From contig JAQXLY010000064.1 of assembly GCA_029012365.1 (NCBI GenBank), forward strand, positions 1 to 64,000: a stretch of 64,000 nt of DNA, read 5' to 3'. Of this stretch, positions 1 to 7,949 are shown piece by piece. Below the pieces are notes generated by a model. It worked only from the letters and a program-made list of their open reading frames with translations, was not told where the DNA came from and ran no database searches. The number at the start of each line of letters is the position of its first letter. Position 1 is the first letter of the stretch. A program made the translations under genes and the position numbers. Source of the stretch: Lachnospiraceae bacterium (GTDB lineage: Bacteria > Bacillota > Clostridia > Lachnospirales > Lachnospiraceae).

Positions 1-74
1 CGCCGTATACGGAACCGTACGTACGGTGGTGTGGGAGGTCGGTAGATAAAATAATTATCTACCCCCTACCCGAT
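1..74 (+). mobile_element. Group II intron 3' end (domains V and VI)
   Basis: Bases 1-28 fold into a domain V-like hairpin: CGCCGUA pairs with UACGGUG, with an AC bulge on the 3' side. They are followed by a domain VI stem of nine perfect pairs (41-49 with 55-63) set on a lower GGG/CCC stem. A68 is left unpaired seven bases before a CGAT end, which is where a branch-point adenosine belongs. The rest of the intron and any reverse transcriptase lie upstream of the window. The assignment is by fold and typical bacterial intron sequence; the exact 3' boundary at 74 is inferred. Confidence 0.65.
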
Positions 75-105
75 TATAATTAGTTATGCGACTAATCAAT
101 AGTAA

Positions 106-327
106 TTATACCACCCGGCGGCTGATGCAGGCTATGGTTCTTACAACAACTATCTGTACCGTGAAGAACACGGTATGGAAAAGTATATGAAGTTTACCAT
201 GTTTGAAAAAGAAACCAAAAATGAAACGTATCACTTAAATCCTTATCGTGCAGTAAATTTCAAGCGTGATATAGAAGTTATAAAAGACTCTTCCGAAGAG
301 GAAAAGAAAGCGTTCTTTTGGAATTAA
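106..327 (+). pseudogene. IS1182-type transposase fragment
   Basis: An open stretch without a start codon reads ADAGYGSYNNYLYREEHG and on to KYMKFTMFEKET and NPYRAVNFKRD, then stops at 325-327. The ADAGYGS motif carries the second catalytic Asp of IS1182-type DDE transposases. N-terminal and C-terminal parts are missing, and an in-frame stop at 103-105 lies just upstream. It sits directly behind the group II intron tail. Bases 75-105 contain an AT-rich inverted repeat (ATAATTA...TAATTAT). Confidence 0.7.
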
Positions 328-821
328 CCCTGATTTATTGCGGTTATAACCTATATAAATGCCATAACAAAAAGAGGCGTATTGCCGGCATTGCAGCATA
401 AAACCATGCAGAATGACGTACCAAGAGCAGAAATGCTACTGTTTACCTTTTGGCATCACAGTAGCATTCCTTTATGGTTGGTTTTTTACAGCCCCATACG
501 TTACATCTCACTCTAACATTTTACATTTTTTCATCACGGAGACAGTTCTTCTAAATGATGATAAATATCGATATAATATTTCCCAAGCATCGCCCAATTC
601 TTCAAAAAACAATATAACTCCTATATAATGTTCATATTATAATGCATGCCTTATTAATAAGAGACATAAACTCATGGTGTATCATCTATAAATCATGTGG
701 TTTATTCTTTTGTACCCATCTCTCTTCGTGTTAAAAAAATTAGATTGAAAATTAACATTATAATATTGTATAATTATTATGTCGATTGTACAACAACAAA
801 TAAATAATAAGGAGGACTTTT
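328..821. other. Non-coding gap with hairpin and promoter
   Basis: No convincing gene is seen. An 11-bp inverted repeat (432-442 with 458-468) followed by a short T-rich run could terminate transcription. A promoter for the next gene is visible: TTGAAA at 745-750 and TATAAT at 769-774 with an 18-base spacer. An open frame at 413-628 has no ribosome binding site or recognisable protein. Confidence 0.5.
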
Positions 822-2408
822 ATGAAACTTGGGCAAAAATCAATATCTTGTTTTCTTGTTGTGTGCTTATTCATGTCAAACATGATATATTGCACACCTC
901 GTACTGTCTATGCTACTGAAAGTGTTGCAGATTCCGTCACATTAGAAGATGTACTCGCGGGTGTGGCTGACCTCTCACAATTGACTGAAACAACGACTAG
1001 GGCAATAGCCGCCACCCCTCTGCTTGAAAACGGTATTTATTATTTAAATAATAAACACTGTGGCGACTATCTAAGAATAAGTTCATCTTCTCCTACTGCC
1101 AGTTCAGGGCGTTTATCATCGCTTGGAACATCGATTCAGTGGCAAATAACAAATGTGAACAATAAGATAACAATTCAACCCCAAAATGACACCTCGAAGT
1201 ACCTCGCAGTGCCGACATCTAGCACCTCAATTTCTGATGTACAACTAGTAACAGTAAATGGTTCAACTATCCCTACTGAGTGTTTGTGGAATGTGTCTGT
1301 TGGTGAAGGGGGCTGTTTATTGCAAAATGCATTCAACTCACGCTATTTGTATACTTATGGAACATCAGGAACTAATCTTTTCACCTCCGACTCCTTAGGA
1401 GCTTCCGGAACTTCCACATACAAGTCACGTGTATGGAGAATATGTTCTCTCAGTTATATAAGTGGAAAAGAACTTAACCAATCTTCTGATTTCGAAACAT
1501 TAGTTTTATCCATCGGAGGAACTGGTTCCCCTTCTATGTCAAAATCTCCATCAAATGCTATTTGGGCAACGGCAAGTGATTTCAATTATTCGCGTCAAGT
1601 AACTTCGCATGTTACTGAATCAAATGGTGTATTCTCCGGTAACACATCCGGTGTCACCACAATTATCGCAACCCACAAGGTTACAGACCTGCAATTTGTG
1701 TTTTCTGTTGTCGTAGGCTCCCGGCCTACATATACTGTAAGGAATTATATTGATCTGGGATACCAGGTAAGATTCGGTGGTTCTACTGGTCCAGAAACGT
1801 ATAATTCTGTTGTAGTAAATAAACTTGAACAGTTCTTTGCCCTGAACACCACGACCCAATTCACATCGCACACTTCTTCAGCCGACACTTGTAAAATCAA
1901 TCAGTTCGGTGGTGTTACAAACAATAATTTAACAGCGACTTGCCCTCATTCAGTTGGACATTTGACAACTACTGCTCTGCGCGATGGCATGGGAAACGGT
2001 ACGAATACGAATTCACGTGTATTATGGACTGGACACATACTGCCTGGTAATCCTTCATCTGGCTCTAACTCCGGCAGACATTCCGTAGTCATTACACCAA
2101 GAATTACTACTACTGGAAATAATTACACAAACAAGAGCGATAGTGAAATTCGAAAAGAAAGTATTTACACACTAATGCATGAGCTTTCCCATCAACTTGA
2201 TGCTCTTGACCACTATTGTTATGGCCGTGATCCCAACACCGGAGTTTGTATAAATCCTGACTGCGATACTTGTCAAGGAGGAATGACTGTGGCCAGGAAT
2301 TGCATGATGACATATCGATATGATATTGAAGAAAAGAGCGAAAGCACTTTATACTGTTCATCATGTCTTGCAGATATTAACAACCACCTATCAGGACATC
2401 ATCAATAA
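822..2408 (+). CDS. Secreted ricin-lectin-like zinc metalloprotease
   Basis: A 528-residue exported protein. It has an N-terminal signal peptide (about residues 1-31), a ricin-B/beta-trefoil-like segment (about 68-208, with repeated LRISSS, KYLAV and RYLYTYG strands), an Ig-like stretch (about 225-300) and a C-terminal protease domain. The zinc motif is HELSH (453-457, Glu454 catalytic). It is followed by Asp463 at the third-ligand spacing used by snapalysin-like metzincins, and by a Met-turn candidate NCMM (493-496). Several late Cys pairs (CINPDCDTC, CSSC) suggest disulfides or metal binding. It starts at ATG 822 after AAGGAGG. The lipoprotein gene follows closely, so the two are probably co-transcribed. 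The target is unknown; the lectin-like part suggests glycan or host-surface binding. Confidence 0.75.
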   Translation: MKLGQKSISCFLVVCLFMSNMIYCTPRTVYATESVADSVTLEDVLAGVADLSQLTETTTRAIAATPLLENGIYYLNNKHCGDYLRISSSSPTASSGRLSSLGTSIQWQITNVNNKITIQPQNDTSKYLAVPTSSTSISDVQLVTVNGSTIPTECLWNVSVGEGGCLLQNAFNSRYLYTYGTSGTNLFTSDSLGASGTSTYKSRVWRICSLSYISGKELNQSSDFETLVLSIGGTGSPSMSKSPSNAIWATASDFNYSRQVTSHVTESNGVFSGNTSGVTTIIATHKVTDLQFVFSVVVGSRPTYTVRNYIDLGYQVRFGGSTGPETYNSVVVNKLEQFFALNTTTQFTSHTSSADTCKINQFGGVTNNNLTATCPHSVGHLTTTALRDGMGNGTNTNSRVLWTGHILPGNPSSGSNSGRHSVVITPRITTTGNNYTNKSDSEIRKESIYTLMHELSHQLDALDHYCYGRDPNTGVCINPDCDTCQGGMTVARNCMMTYRYDIEEKSESTLYCSSCLADINNHLSGHHQ

Positions 2409-2421
2409 ACAGGAGGTATCA

Positions 2422-3129
2422 ATGATGAAGAGATTATATAGCATTATGGTATTATGTATATTACTATGTTGCTTCGGTTGCTCCACAAATGACACAACTG
2501 CTAATGACCATCGAATCGAGGAAATGATTCAGACAAACGATGAAACAAACATTGAAAGACCTGAACCTCCCCTTGTACTGGAGTTTGGTTCCTTTGAAAG
2601 AATCGCCGAATTAAAAAGCATGCTGGAAAAAGACAATGACACTGTAGACAACTATTTGGACAACAACAATTATCGCATGAATGGCCTATCTTCAAAAGAC
2701 GATATTGCCAAACTCTTTAACGATATTGATGATTTAAATATGTTCCATATGGATCCGTCTTCTGGTTATAGCTTGGAACACATATCATACTACGTAAGCT
2801 ATAAATATATCGTGTCAACTTATTCAAATGGAAACGAACGCGAACGCATCCAATTTATATGTTATATCGGCGCTACTGATGAAAAAAACGCTTCAAACAA
2901 GACTTTAGTTTCTGAAAAAGATGTTGTGAGCACTCTCAGCATAGGCAACAAAACAATTTCTTTATTTAATGTTGAAGAAGAGAATAGTCCTTATGCCTTA
3001 ATAGGCAGAACTCAGACCGACAATTCCAGGATTAATATTTTACTTTTTGAAGATAATGTAACAAATCTCCGAAATTCAATTGATAAGAATATCGTTTCAT
3101 TGACTCTATTGGATTTAATTGAAAAGTAA
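2422..3129 (+). CDS. Putative lipoprotein, unknown function
   Basis: A 235-residue protein with a lipoprotein signal peptide ending in the lipobox CCFGC (about residue 17), so it is expected to be membrane-anchored outside the cell. I chose ATG 2422 because AGGAGG lies at 2411-2416. A longer upstream reading would overlap the protease gene and lose the signal peptide. The mature part is acidic and shows no domain I recognise. It lies 13 bases after the metalloprotease and probably works with it, for example as an inhibitor, immunity or docking protein; that is inference from adjacency only. Confidence 0.7.
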   Translation: MMKRLYSIMVLCILLCCFGCSTNDTTANDHRIEEMIQTNDETNIERPEPPLVLEFGSFERIAELKSMLEKDNDTVDNYLDNNNYRMNGLSSKDDIAKLFNDIDDLNMFHMDPSSGYSLEHISYYVSYKYIVSTYSNGNERERIQFICYIGATDEKNASNKTLVSEKDVVSTLSIGNKTISLFNVEEENSPYALIGRTQTDNSRINILLFEDNVTNLRNSIDKNIVSLTLLDLIEK

Positions 3130-3227
3130 TCATTATCAATTCGGTTTGATAACACAACAAAGCTCTTTAGAGGCGGTTAAGCAACATTGTACTTAACTGC
3201 CTCTCTATTTCATAATAGTCTAAATAA

Positions 3228-4131
3228 CTCTGTTCATATAAAATAAATGATTGCCAACAGTTATCATTAGATGACAGTTTTATAACTCTGACTGAACGAG
3301 AAAGAAAAGCTTTGGAAAAATCCTGGGCGAAAATCTTCGCCCAGGAGATTTTAACTGCAATAGATGAAGAGCGCTTTTCTGTTTTGTATAGTGATAAAGC
3401 CTCCAGACCTAATGCGCTTGTAAATGTTATTATCGGTGCACTCATCATCAAGGAACTTTTTGATTATTTTGACGATGAAATCGTTGAGAATATCCAAACT
3501 GGTTGTTTATCTTACAAAGAAGCGGCACGATATGGTTTCTGAACCGCTAAAGCATTACGCAGACCCTAATGATTATAACCGTATCTTCTATCATCAGAGA
3601 AATGATGACATGGAGGCAATTGTTCAAACCTTGTTGACAGACAGTGACTGCTTGCTGGAACTGTGTAAAACAGATTTCGAAGAAGAAATCATTCTGGTTA
3701 CAGATGGCGGTTATGACGGTCAGGACAATGTAGCTCTCGCAAAAGAGAAGAATGTCAAGCTGGTAACTACCGCATTAATCGGTAAAGAAGCTCCGGATGC
3801 TTTGGTTGATTTCGAATTCAATGAAGATGGAACTCGCCTCTTGAAATATGCTACAGGACATGAGCCTATAAGCCAGTCTTACACCAAAACAACAAGGCAA
3901 TGCAGAGTTTTATTTGACCGAAATCATTGTGTCGGCTGTCCATATCAGAATCAGTGCTGCCCCAAGATTTATAAAAAAGTTGCTATGTTTATTAACTCAA
4001 AAAATGAAACTCTTTGGGTTCCGAAAGGGTTTAGGGAACTATGCCCAGAATCCGGTATTAGCGTAGATATGAGCCAGAAGCACACCAGTGATTCTAAGCT
4101 AATGAAGCCTCTTATGGTATATATACTGTAA
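3228..4131 (+). pseudogene. IS1182-type transposase, internally deleted and frameshifted
   Basis: The first part (3228-3542) reads through LSLDDSFITLTERERKALEKSWAKIFAQ and SVLYSDKASRPN, the usual IS1182 N-terminus, then stops at 3540-3542. A second frame (about 3540-4131) continues with a region containing LVTDGGYDGQDN, the second catalytic Asp, and the Cys cluster CVGCPYQNQCC. The stretch between them that normally holds the first Asp is missing and the frame shifts, so the element cannot transpose by itself. It flanks the protease/lipoprotein pair on the right, as the fragment at 106-327 does on the left. Confidence 0.8.
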
Positions 4132-4213
4132 AATATTAAGTTTTCAAGGTTCATGTGGAGATTCAAGCATAGAAAACACTATGTTTTGACCTCGGCATCA
4201 TGACATTGTTTTT

Positions 4214-4354
4214 TTACAGCCCCTTTTTCCTGCCTCCAATCTTAGAGAGCAGGAAGACCACTATCATCACAATGATAACGGTAACGAAAATGCCAAGCAT
4301 CCCTTTTCCCATAATCTCAAGTGTATCTAAAAAATTATTCCAGTTTATATTCAT
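4214..4354 (-). CDS. Small OadG-like membrane subunit
   Basis: A 46-residue protein. It begins MNINWNNFLDTLEIMGKGM, has one strongly hydrophobic helix (about residues 20-36, GIFVTVIIVMIVVFLL) and ends in a basic tail (GGRKKGL). The ribosome binding site GGAGG lies at 4361-4366, just inside the gap after the beta-subunit stop. Size, topology and position directly downstream of the decarboxylase beta subunit fit a minimal gamma subunit of a Na+-translocating decarboxylase. It is too short for a family-level proof. Confidence 0.65.
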   Translation of the reverse strand: MNINWNNFLDTLEIMGKGMLGIFVTVIIVMIVVFLLSKIGGRKKGL

Positions 4355-4366
4355 CGTTCTACCTCC

Positions 4367-5500
4367 TTATAACATTCCGAGAACAAGCTTAATCACAAGA
4401 CCGCCCGCTACTGCGGAGGCAATCTGACCCGCTACGTTAGCTCCTGCGGCGTGCATCAGGATGATGTTGCCGGGCTCTTCCTTCTGTGCCAGCTTCTGGA
4501 CGACGCGGGAAGCCATCGGAAATGCGGAAATGCCGGCTGCGCCGACCATCGGATTTATCTTCTTTTTGCGGAACAGATTCATAAGCTTTGCAAGCATGAC
4601 GCCGCCGATTGTATCGAAAATAAAGGCGATTAAGCCGATTACCATGATGAACAGAGTATCAACCTTTACGAAGTCCTCCGCACGCATGCTGAAGGAAATC
4701 GTGAGGCCGAGAAGCAGGGTGATTAAGTTTGCAAGGTTATTTTGTGCCGTATCGGAAAGCGTTCCGAGTACGCCGCACTCACGCAGCAGATTACCGAACA
4801 TTAAGAACCCTACGAGGGATACGGACTGTGGAGAAACAAAGCCTACGACAAAGGTAACGATAATCGGAAATAAAATACGGGTTACTTTTGAAACGTTTGC
4901 CGGGTTGTACTCCATATGGATACGGCGCTCCTTCTTTGTGGTGGTAAGCTTGATTACCGCCGGCTGGATAATCGGTACGAGAGCCATGTAGGAGTAAGCC
5001 GCAACTGCGATTGCGCCTACGTACTTTGATTTTAATACCTGTGAAACCAGAATTGCGGTCGGACCGTCCGCGGCACCGATGATACCGATGGACGCAGCAT
5101 CCTTTAAGTCAAAGTTAAAAAGCGCGGCAAGAGAGATGGCAAAGAAAATGCCGAACTGTGCGGCACCGCCGAATAAAAACATGGACGGGTTGGATAAAAG
5201 CGGTCCGAAGTCGATCATTGCACCGATACCGATAAACAGAAGAATCGGCATGGCTTCGGAAGCATGAATTCCGATATCAAACAGCCACTCGATGATACCT
5301 GTCGCTTCCACGCCCTCAATCGTCTGGTCTAATACAGAGGTGAACGGAAAATTAACTAAAATCGCACCGAAGCCCATCGGAACTAAGAGGGACGGCTCAT
5401 ATTCCTTTTTGATACCGAGCCAGATGAGCAGGGCACCGATTACGTACATGACACACTGCTGCCAGGTGACAGAAGTGATGCCTTCGATTAAGAAATCCAT
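4367..5500 (-). CDS. oadB: Na+-translocating decarboxylase subunit beta
   Basis: A 377-residue polytopic membrane protein. It contains the family signatures GIGAMIDFGPLLSNP and GIIGAADGPTAI, where the Asp residues take part in Na+ translocation. The C-terminus reads ISAFPMASRVVQ and MHAAGANVAGQIASAVAGG. It couples decarboxylation of a biotin-bound carboxyl group (oxaloacetate, methylmalonyl-CoA or glutaryl-CoA) to Na+ export. I chose ATG 5500, preceded by GGAGAG, because a longer reading would run into the structured leader. Alpha and biotin-carrier subunits are not in the window. The substrate cannot be told from this subunit alone. Confidence 0.9.
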   Translation of the reverse strand: MDFLIEGITSVTWQQCVMYVIGALLIWLGIKKEYEPSLLVPMGFGAILVNFPFTSVLDQTIEGVEATGIIEWLFDIGIHASEAMPILLFIGIGAMIDFGPLLSNPSMFLFGGAAQFGIFFAISLAALFNFDLKDAASIGIIGAADGPTAILVSQVLKSKYVGAIAVAAYSYMALVPIIQPAVIKLTTTKKERRIHMEYNPANVSKVTRILFPIIVTFVVGFVSPQSVSLVGFLMFGNLLRECGVLGTLSDTAQNNLANLITLLLGLTISFSMRAEDFVKVDTLFIMVIGLIAFIFDTIGGVMLAKLMNLFRKKKINPMVGAAGISAFPMASRVVQKLAQKEEPGNIILMHAAGANVAGQIASAVAGGLVIKLVLGML

Positions 5501-5552
5501 AAGTACTCTCCTTTTTGTAGTTTTGTGTAGGGGTGTAGTCGTGACTTCGCCT

Positions 5553-5601
5553 AAAAAAAGAAAAAGACCTTCATTACAACGAATGTTGTAACAAAAGTCT
5601 T
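5553..5601 (-). terminator. Leader terminator (attenuator) before oadB
   Basis: On the minus strand, 17 consecutive pairs (5585-5601 with 5564-5580, including G-U pairs) close a four-base loop. They are followed by TTTTTCTTTTTTT. This is a strong intrinsic terminator about 50 bases before the oadB start codon, so oadB expression must depend on read-through. Confidence 0.8.
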
Positions 5602-5679
5602 GCCGTTTCAATTCCGAGCGGATTATTTCTAATCGTTTTGACGCAGCGGAATACAACGAGTGCCGGCTACTCCCTTTTG
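5592..5679 (-). promoter_or_regulatory. Riboswitch-like aptamer, yybP-ykoY or Na+-I type
   Basis: The minus-strand leader has CAAAAGGGAGTAGCCGGC at its 5' side and CGGCAAGACTTTTG at its 3' side. CAAAAG (5674-5679) pairs with CTTTTG (5592-5597) to form a closing helix, and the 3' strand of that helix is also the 5' arm of the downstream terminator. GGGAGTAGC and GCAAGACYTTTG resemble the conserved strands of the yybP-ykoY (Mn2+) riboswitch. Because the controlled gene is a sodium pump, a Na+-sensing class is the main alternative. The overlap predicts an ON switch: a folded aptamer blocks the terminator. Confidence 0.55.
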
Positions 5680-5692
5680 AGTTATTGATAGT

Positions 5693-5743
5693 GTAACATT
5701 CCGAATCCGTTCTGCTTATCGGGAATGTTACAGTGGTATTATA
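5693..5743 (-). promoter_or_regulatory. Promoter -10 and inverted repeat at start of oad leader
   Basis: A minus-strand TATAAT (5738-5743) gives a start point near 5731. No good -35 is visible. The first transcribed bases form a 10-12 bp inverted repeat (GTAACATTCC at 5693-5702 with GGAATGTTAC at 5722-5731). This could be a 5' stabilising hairpin or an operator next to the -10. Confidence 0.45.
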
Positions 5744-5803
5744 TAACATATCTGAAAGAAATACCAGTAGTTTTACAGGATGTTAAGAAATTTTAACACA
5801 TGG

Positions 5804-5931
5804 TTATTTTAAAAATTCAGCCACAATTTTTCCAAGAATTTCGTATTGCTCCGGGGTCGGCGCCGGAGCATTCAGAGTATTTTTTGCGCGGAACAGTTCG
5901 CCCAGAGTGTTTACAATGTCTGTTTGATACA
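5804..5931 (-). pseudogene. C-terminal remnant of an unknown protein
   Basis: An open minus-strand stretch without a start codon encodes TDIVNTLGELFRAKNTLNAP and then PTPEQYEILGKIVAEFLK before its stop at 5804-5806. It reads like the helical C-terminal tail of a real protein cut off at the 5' end by a stop at 5932-5934. I do not recognise the family. Confidence 0.3.
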
Positions 5932-6017
5932 CTATTTTTGTCTTATCATTCAAGTATGCAAGGTTTTACGAAGCTTTTATAGGAAAACGACATAAGAGAA
6001 CTTACAAAGGAGAATCA

Positions 6018-6131
6018 ATGCTAACACTAAAAGTGACAATCAGTAATTCCGCGAAGTTAAGGCGGATTCTAGAAAGGTCAAAAAGAAAGAGATTTCGAAT
6101 GTTAGAAAAGAATAAGGCGTACTTAGCATAA
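6018..6131 (+). CDS. Small basic ORF, possibly decayed
   Basis: A 37-residue Lys/Arg-rich peptide (contains LRRILERSKRKRFRML). It has a good ribosome binding site, AAAGGAG, eight bases before ATG 6018. The same frame stays open after the TAA at 6129-6131 to a second stop at 6210-6212 (ANTVLEMIPEYEIQKKVDL). This could therefore be a longer gene split by a nonsense mutation. Function unknown; it may equally be chance. Confidence 0.3.
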   Translation: MLTLKVTISNSAKLRRILERSKRKRFRMLEKNKAYLA

Positions 6132-6201
6132 AGCAAAGAGCGTAGGTGCAGTGCCAATACTGTATTAGAGATGATACCGGAGTATGAAATACAGAAAAAA
6201 G

Positions 6202-6229
6202 TTGACTTATAGTAAATTAGTGATATAAT
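6202..6229 (+). promoter_or_regulatory. Sigma-A-type promoter
   Basis: TTGACT (6202-6207) and TATAAT (6224-6229) are separated by 16 bases. The transcript would run through a short GC-rich, T-ending segment (about 6245-6270) toward the toxin-antitoxin-chaperone locus. Confidence 0.5.
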
Positions 6230-6338
6230 TAAGATTAATACAATTAGCCCGTTGGCGAGTTTGCTTTTTTTGAACGATGCTGAATATAATTATGAATATA
6301 GGTATATATTATAGAAATGCTTAGTTAGTAAAAAAGAC

Positions 6339-6367
6339 TTGAAATTATTACTTATAAGTAATATAAT
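6339..6367 (+). promoter_or_regulatory. Promoter with internal palindromic operator
   Basis: TTGAAA (6339-6344) and TATAAT (6362-6367) have the ideal 17-base spacer. The perfect palindrome ATTACTTATAAGTAAT (6347-6362) fills the spacer, which is the layout expected for an autorepressed toxin-antitoxin operon. The HTH protein encoded at 6804 is the likely ligand (inference). Confidence 0.75.
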
Positions 6368-6391
6368 GTATACAAAGGAGGAGGTCGGGGT

Positions 6392-6775
6392 GTGCAACTA
6401 GAGAAAATAGATATCGAGGGTTTAAATGGCATATATGCCTTAAACACTATTCGAAAGGAGTTTGAAAAAGCTGTAACAGAGCGTTGGAAAGAGGAACAAC
6501 CGTGGCAAAGATATCAAAAGAAACTGATGCAGGATTTGGCGGTTTTAGATGAGGAAAAAGAAGGTGCAATTGATTTTCCGTAATATGAGAAATTATCCGG
6601 TGAAGAGAATCTTTATAGCATAAGGCATCCCGAGTCAAAGAAAAATGTGCGAGTGATATATACGATTGTAGAAGATGTAGTTATATTATTAGTGGCTTTT
6701 CTGGAAAAGAATGATGGAGATTATCAAAGAGCAATACGTGTCGCCAAGAGTCGATTGAAATGGTTGGAAAGCTAA
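6392..6775 (+). pseudogene. higB: HigB-type toxin with in-frame stop
   Basis: Starting at GTG 6392 behind AAAGGAGGAGG, the frame encodes 63 residues (WKEEQPWQRYQKKLMQDL...), stops at TAA 6581-6583, then continues in the same frame. The second part carries ENLYSIRHPESKKNVRVIYT, VVILLVAFLEKNDGDY and AIRVAKSRLKWLES to a stop at 6773-6775. It is the C-terminal half of a RelE/HigB-like mRNA interferase (phage Gp49-like family). A single substitution of a Gln codon (CAA to TAA) explains the stop. The catalytic half should not be made, so the toxin is probably inactive. Confidence 0.8.
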
Positions 6776-6803
6776 TCCTTTGAGTGAATGTGGAGGAATG
6801 AAA

Positions 6804-7112
6804 ATGGGTATTACAGAGAAGATAAATGGTGCAAAGAAGACAAATTGGGTATCGGAAGGTATTTCTGCGGCGGAGGTAAAGACTACAGTCGAGTTGGCAA
6901 AGATTTCTGCAAAAATAGAAAGATGCAGGCTGGATCTTGGTATGACGCAGAAGGAGTTTGCAGAGTACATGGGTGTGACACAGGGGATGGTATCGAGATG
7001 GGAAAGCAGAGAGTATAACTTTACGATTAGGTCGCTCAACGAGATATGTGAGAAATTAGGGCTTTCTATGTCTGTAGGTATAGATAAATCATGCGCAAAA
7101 AAACGATTATAA
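6804..7112 (+). CDS. higA: HigA-type HTH antitoxin
   Basis: A 102-residue protein with an XRE/Cro-type helix-turn-helix (about residues 34-85; MTQKEFAEYMGVTQGMVSRWE) and a short C-terminal extension (MSVGIDKSCAKKRL). I chose ATG 6804 because GGAGG at 6792-6796 is correctly spaced; ATG 6798 is too close. It should bind HigB and repress the operon through the palindrome at 6347-6362. In chaperone-dependent systems the segment after the HTH makes the antitoxin unstable without its SecB-like partner. That partner is encoded just downstream. Confidence 0.8.
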   Translation: MGITEKINGAKKTNWVSEGISAAEVKTTVELAKISAKIERCRLDLGMTQKEFAEYMGVTQGMVSRWESREYNFTIRSLNEICEKLGLSMSVGIDKSCAKKRL

Positions 7113-7202
7113 AACGATTAAATGGGATTAAGAGAAACTTAAATCCAATAGTAATGTGATGCGTTGGATGAGTTCATATGATAGTAAGGAGGCTATAGCA
7201 TA

Positions 7203-7634
7203 ATGGAGCTAAATTACGTGGTAGATGGTATAGAATTGTTGGGAGTAACAGTTCGAAAATTAAACATAGATAATACGATTGTTGATGTGGAGAAAGACGG
7301 TAAAAGAAATTTTGGATTATGTATTAATGAGCCTGAGTTTCAAAAAACAGAAAATGGATTTCTGGGACAGATGCAGATAGATTTTGAAGTGGAAATAAAT
7401 CAATCTGAGAGCCAGACTTGTAAACTTCAATTGGTGCTGGAAGGAGCTTTTTTGTCTGAGCGTAATATGGAGGAAAAGCAGTTTAAGGAACTGGTAATTG
7501 TGAATGGTGCAGCTGCACTTATCGGAGTTGCACGTGGAAAGATTGAAGCAATTTCTGCAAATGTTTTTAATAATGGAAAGATAGTGATTCCGTTTGTCAA
7601 CGTTATTGATTATTATAAAGAGTATAGTGAATAG
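7203..7634 (+). CDS. SecB-like chaperone of a toxin-antitoxin-chaperone locus
   Basis: A 143-residue protein. Its second half follows the SecB fold pattern: LEGAFLSERNMEEKQF, then VNGAAALIGVARGKIEAI, then GKIVIPFVNVIDYY, matching SecB's ...PAILFPYLR...ITANGG...LPPVNF layout. AAGGAGG precedes ATG 7203. Together with higB and higA upstream the order equals that of the Mycobacterium tuberculosis Rv1955-Rv1956-Rv1957 TAC system, in which the chaperone protects the antitoxin. Clostridia normally lack export SecB, so a dedicated TAC role is more likely than protein secretion. Assignment is by sequence pattern only. Confidence 0.7.
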   Translation: MELNYVVDGIELLGVTVRKLNIDNTIVDVEKDGKRNFGLCINEPEFQKTENGFLGQMQIDFEVEINQSESQTCKLQLVLEGAFLSERNMEEKQFKELVIVNGAAALIGVARGKIEAISANVFNNGKIVIPFVNVIDYYKEYSE

Positions 7635-7680
7635 TCTGGTTTCACTTTTTTGAAAATTGACTCCCGAGATGCTTTTTGGC

Positions 7681-7934
7681 TTACTTTGACACTTGTTTAA
7701 ATGCTTTAGATTTCACCCTTTCCGGTAAAGCATCCTGTAACATCTTAGAAAATTAACATGAGTATTCTCTACATAGGTGTTGAGCCATGCAGGGATGGTG
7801 ATGTTTTTACGTACCGCTTTTTCGCCGTATTTCTCCGCGTAGGCGTCAGTATCCGGCACCGGATTATTGATGAAGCAATTTGTATCGGTCAGGATATATT
7901 TACGCGGAGTCGGCTGTGGAATGGAGTTTCCCTT
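7681..7934 (-). pseudogene. HicB-family antitoxin remnant
   Basis: The minus strand encodes GNSIPQPTPRKYILTD, then DTDAYAEKYGEKAVRKNITI and PAWLNTYVENTHVNF, the C-terminal half of a HicB antitoxin. The true ending (SKMLQDALPERVKSKAFKQV) lies in another frame with its stop at 7681-7683, so one base has been lost near 7743-7748. The N-terminal domain is absent and no HicA toxin is seen nearby. It is a dead fragment. Confidence 0.7.
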
Positions 7935-7949
7935 CAAGTTTTCTCTTGA

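Noticed and set aside
413-628. 71-codon ORF
   Set aside because: It covers a terminator-like hairpin and has no ribosome binding site or familiar protein features.
4200-4427. Plus-strand ORF over the oad gamma gene
   Set aside because: The minus strand encodes the small membrane subunit with a proper ribosome binding site. The plus-strand frame is its shadow.
5800-5982. Plus-strand 60-codon ORF
   Set aside because: The minus strand reads more like protein here, and no start signal precedes the plus-strand frame.
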